DNA from: Planctomycetota bacterium
GTDB lineage: Bacteria > Planctomycetota > Brocadiia > JAJRTI01
Assembly (NCBI GenBank): GCA_024278415.1
Contig: JAJRTI010000185.1
Location: 1-6,820, forward strand
DNA: 6,820 nucleotides
Direction: 5' to 3'
A program made the position numbers and the translations under genes. Shown here piece by piece: positions 5,812 through 6,820 of the stretch. The number at the start of each line of letters is the position of its first letter. Within the stretch, counting starts at the first letter, position 1. The notes below the pieces were generated by a model. The model was not told the origin of the DNA. It saw nothing but the letters and a program-made list of their open reading frames with translations, and ran no database searches.

Positions 5812-6820
5812 ATGTCCTGCCGCCTGCTTTGCCGAATGGGAGCCCTTCTGGTCATCGCTGCCGCGTCCGCCGGCGCGGCCGACGCGGACTCGCTCTGGGG
5901 GCCGAACAGCGGCTGCCTGCGCGGCGAGTTCACCCGCGACAAGCCCATGGCCGCACGCGCGCGCACGATCGAGCCGCTGAACCAAGACAAGGATTGCGCC
6001 GTTCGGTTCCGCTTTCGCACGGTGGGCCGCGGAACCTACGCGGGGGTGGCGTACGTGGGAGTCCGGCAGGCTTCGTCTCGGTGGGACGCCAACGCGGTCG
6101 GAGTGTTCATCTTCCGGCACAGCGAGAAAAAGGGGCTCGTGGCCGCGCCCTTTGCTTTCGACGCCGCGGGCAAGCGGCATCAAAGGCGGGACGTGATTCC
6201 GCTCGAATACGACACGGCCTACGACGTGAAGGGCGCGTACTCCGCGGCCAAGAAGACCGTGTCGGTCGCGGCGTGGGACGCGATCACCGGGAAAAAGGTG
6301 GGCGAGCGCACGCTTCAATTGCCCCAGGATGTCAAGTGGTCCGCCAACCAACTCGCCTGCTGGAACCATGCGGACGGGTACGCGCGCGGCATGCGGCTCA
6401 CCCTGTTGATAGACCGCCTGCAACTGAACGACTCCGCCCCGCTGGAGTTCACCACGGACCTTTCCGATCTGCCCATTGGCGACGATGGGCGGCTCGTGTG
6501 GTATCAAGCCCCGCGGCCAGCGCTGATCCGCAAGCTCGCGGCCCCGCGCGAAGTGCTTGCGGGCCAGGATGCGGAGTTCGTCGCGCAGGTACGGCCGGGC
6601 CTGGCCGGGAAGGTTCGCTTCGCTCTGAAAACGTATGCCGGCCAGACCGTGTGGGAGGCGCGCGCGGAGATCGACGGGGGCCGCGCGTCGGCCGTGTTGC
6701 GCGCGGAGGAAGCCGCCCGATTGGACAAAGGCAGCCGCGTCCTCGTCGCCACGGTCCGGGACAAAGTGCGGCGCCGCGCGTACGCGGCCGTGCGCCTGCG
6801 CGGGCGCATCTTTCGCAACG
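5812..6820 (+). CDS. Exported beta-rich protein, 5' part only (runs off the window)
   Basis: The reading frame is open for 336 codons from the ATG to the window end without a stop, so the gene is incomplete at its 3' end. The start is typical of a Sec signal peptide: Arg at positions 4 and 8, a hydrophobic core at 10-20, and AGA or GAA cleavage options after residue 22 or 23. The mature part to about residue 206 alternates hydrophobic and polar residues with many short strands and few obvious helices (for example VRFRFRT at 64-70 and GVFIFR at 97-102). This suits a jelly-roll or concanavalin-like sandwich. A second section from about 237 (PALIRKLAAPREVLAGQDAE) reads like the start of an Ig-like beta domain. 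Cys 35, 62 and 183 remain in the mature chain. I do not recognise the family. Periplasmic, surface or secreted location is inferred. It is the same strand as the membrane protein but 370 bp downstream, so it probably has its own promoter. Confidence 0.8.
   Translation, partial: MSCRLLCRMGALLVIAAASAGAADADSLWGPNSGCLRGEFTRDKPMAARARTIEPLNQDKDCAVRFRFRTVGRGTYAGVAYVGVRQASSRWDANAVGVFIFRHSEKKGLVAAPFAFDAAGKRHQRRDVIPLEYDTAYDVKGAYSAAKKTVSVAAWDAITGKKVGERTLQLPQDVKWSANQLACWNHADGYARGMRLTLLIDRLQLNDSAPLEFTTDLSDLPIGDDGRLVWYQAPRPALIRKLAAPREVLAGQDAEFVAQVRPGLAGKVRFALKTYAGQTVWEARAEIDGGRASAVLRAEEAARLDKGSRVLVATVRDKVRRRAYAAVRLRGRIFRN

Noticed and set aside
5770..6507. Minus-strand 245-codon frame opposite the exported-protein gene
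   Set aside because: The plus strand has a ribosome site, signal peptide and beta-strand pattern. The minus frame shows none and is a GC-driven shadow.

Overview
The window is 6,820 bp of GC-rich bacterial DNA with one long gene on the minus strand and at least two on the plus strand. It contains no rRNA, tRNA, transposase or CRISPR array that I can see. I cannot name the organism. The GC content, a multi-hairpin intergenic repeat of the type I remember from planctomycete and related genomes, a secreted beta-rich protein and a bacterial P3A-type ATPase would fit a member of the Planctomycetota/Verrucomicrobiota/Hydrogenedentota range. That placement is inference only.

Layout. Positions 36-243 hold a composite palindrome made of nested GC-rich hairpins, all symmetric about position 139.5. 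A short empty stretch follows. Positions 410-2908 on the minus strand encode a complete P-type ATPase of the plasma-membrane H+-ATPase kind, with every catalytic motif present and no C-terminal regulatory tail. The divergent region 2909-3422 holds the ATPase ribosome site, a leader hairpin, an operator-like 11-bp inverted repeat (3000-3044) and a doubtful 70-residue ORF with a CPECG zinc-knuckle motif (3139-3351). Positions 3423-5441 on the plus strand encode a polytopic membrane protein whose two halves are homologous at a constant 345-residue offset. The 370-bp spacer 5442-5811 holds hairpins, GATCG repeats and what may be a decayed copy of the intergenic repeat. From 5812 to the window end runs the 5' part of a gene for an exported protein.

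How the genes work together. The ATPase would pump cations, most likely protons, out of the cell and is transcribed away from the others. It shows no functional tie to the plus-strand genes. The duplicated membrane protein and the exported protein are on the same strand but lie 370 bp apart, so they are probably separate transcription units. Nothing in the window shows a shared pathway, and I do not see a convincing multi-gene new system. The most unusual items are the duplicated NRET-motif membrane protein, the 208-bp symmetric palindrome and the operator-like repeat upstream of the ATPase.
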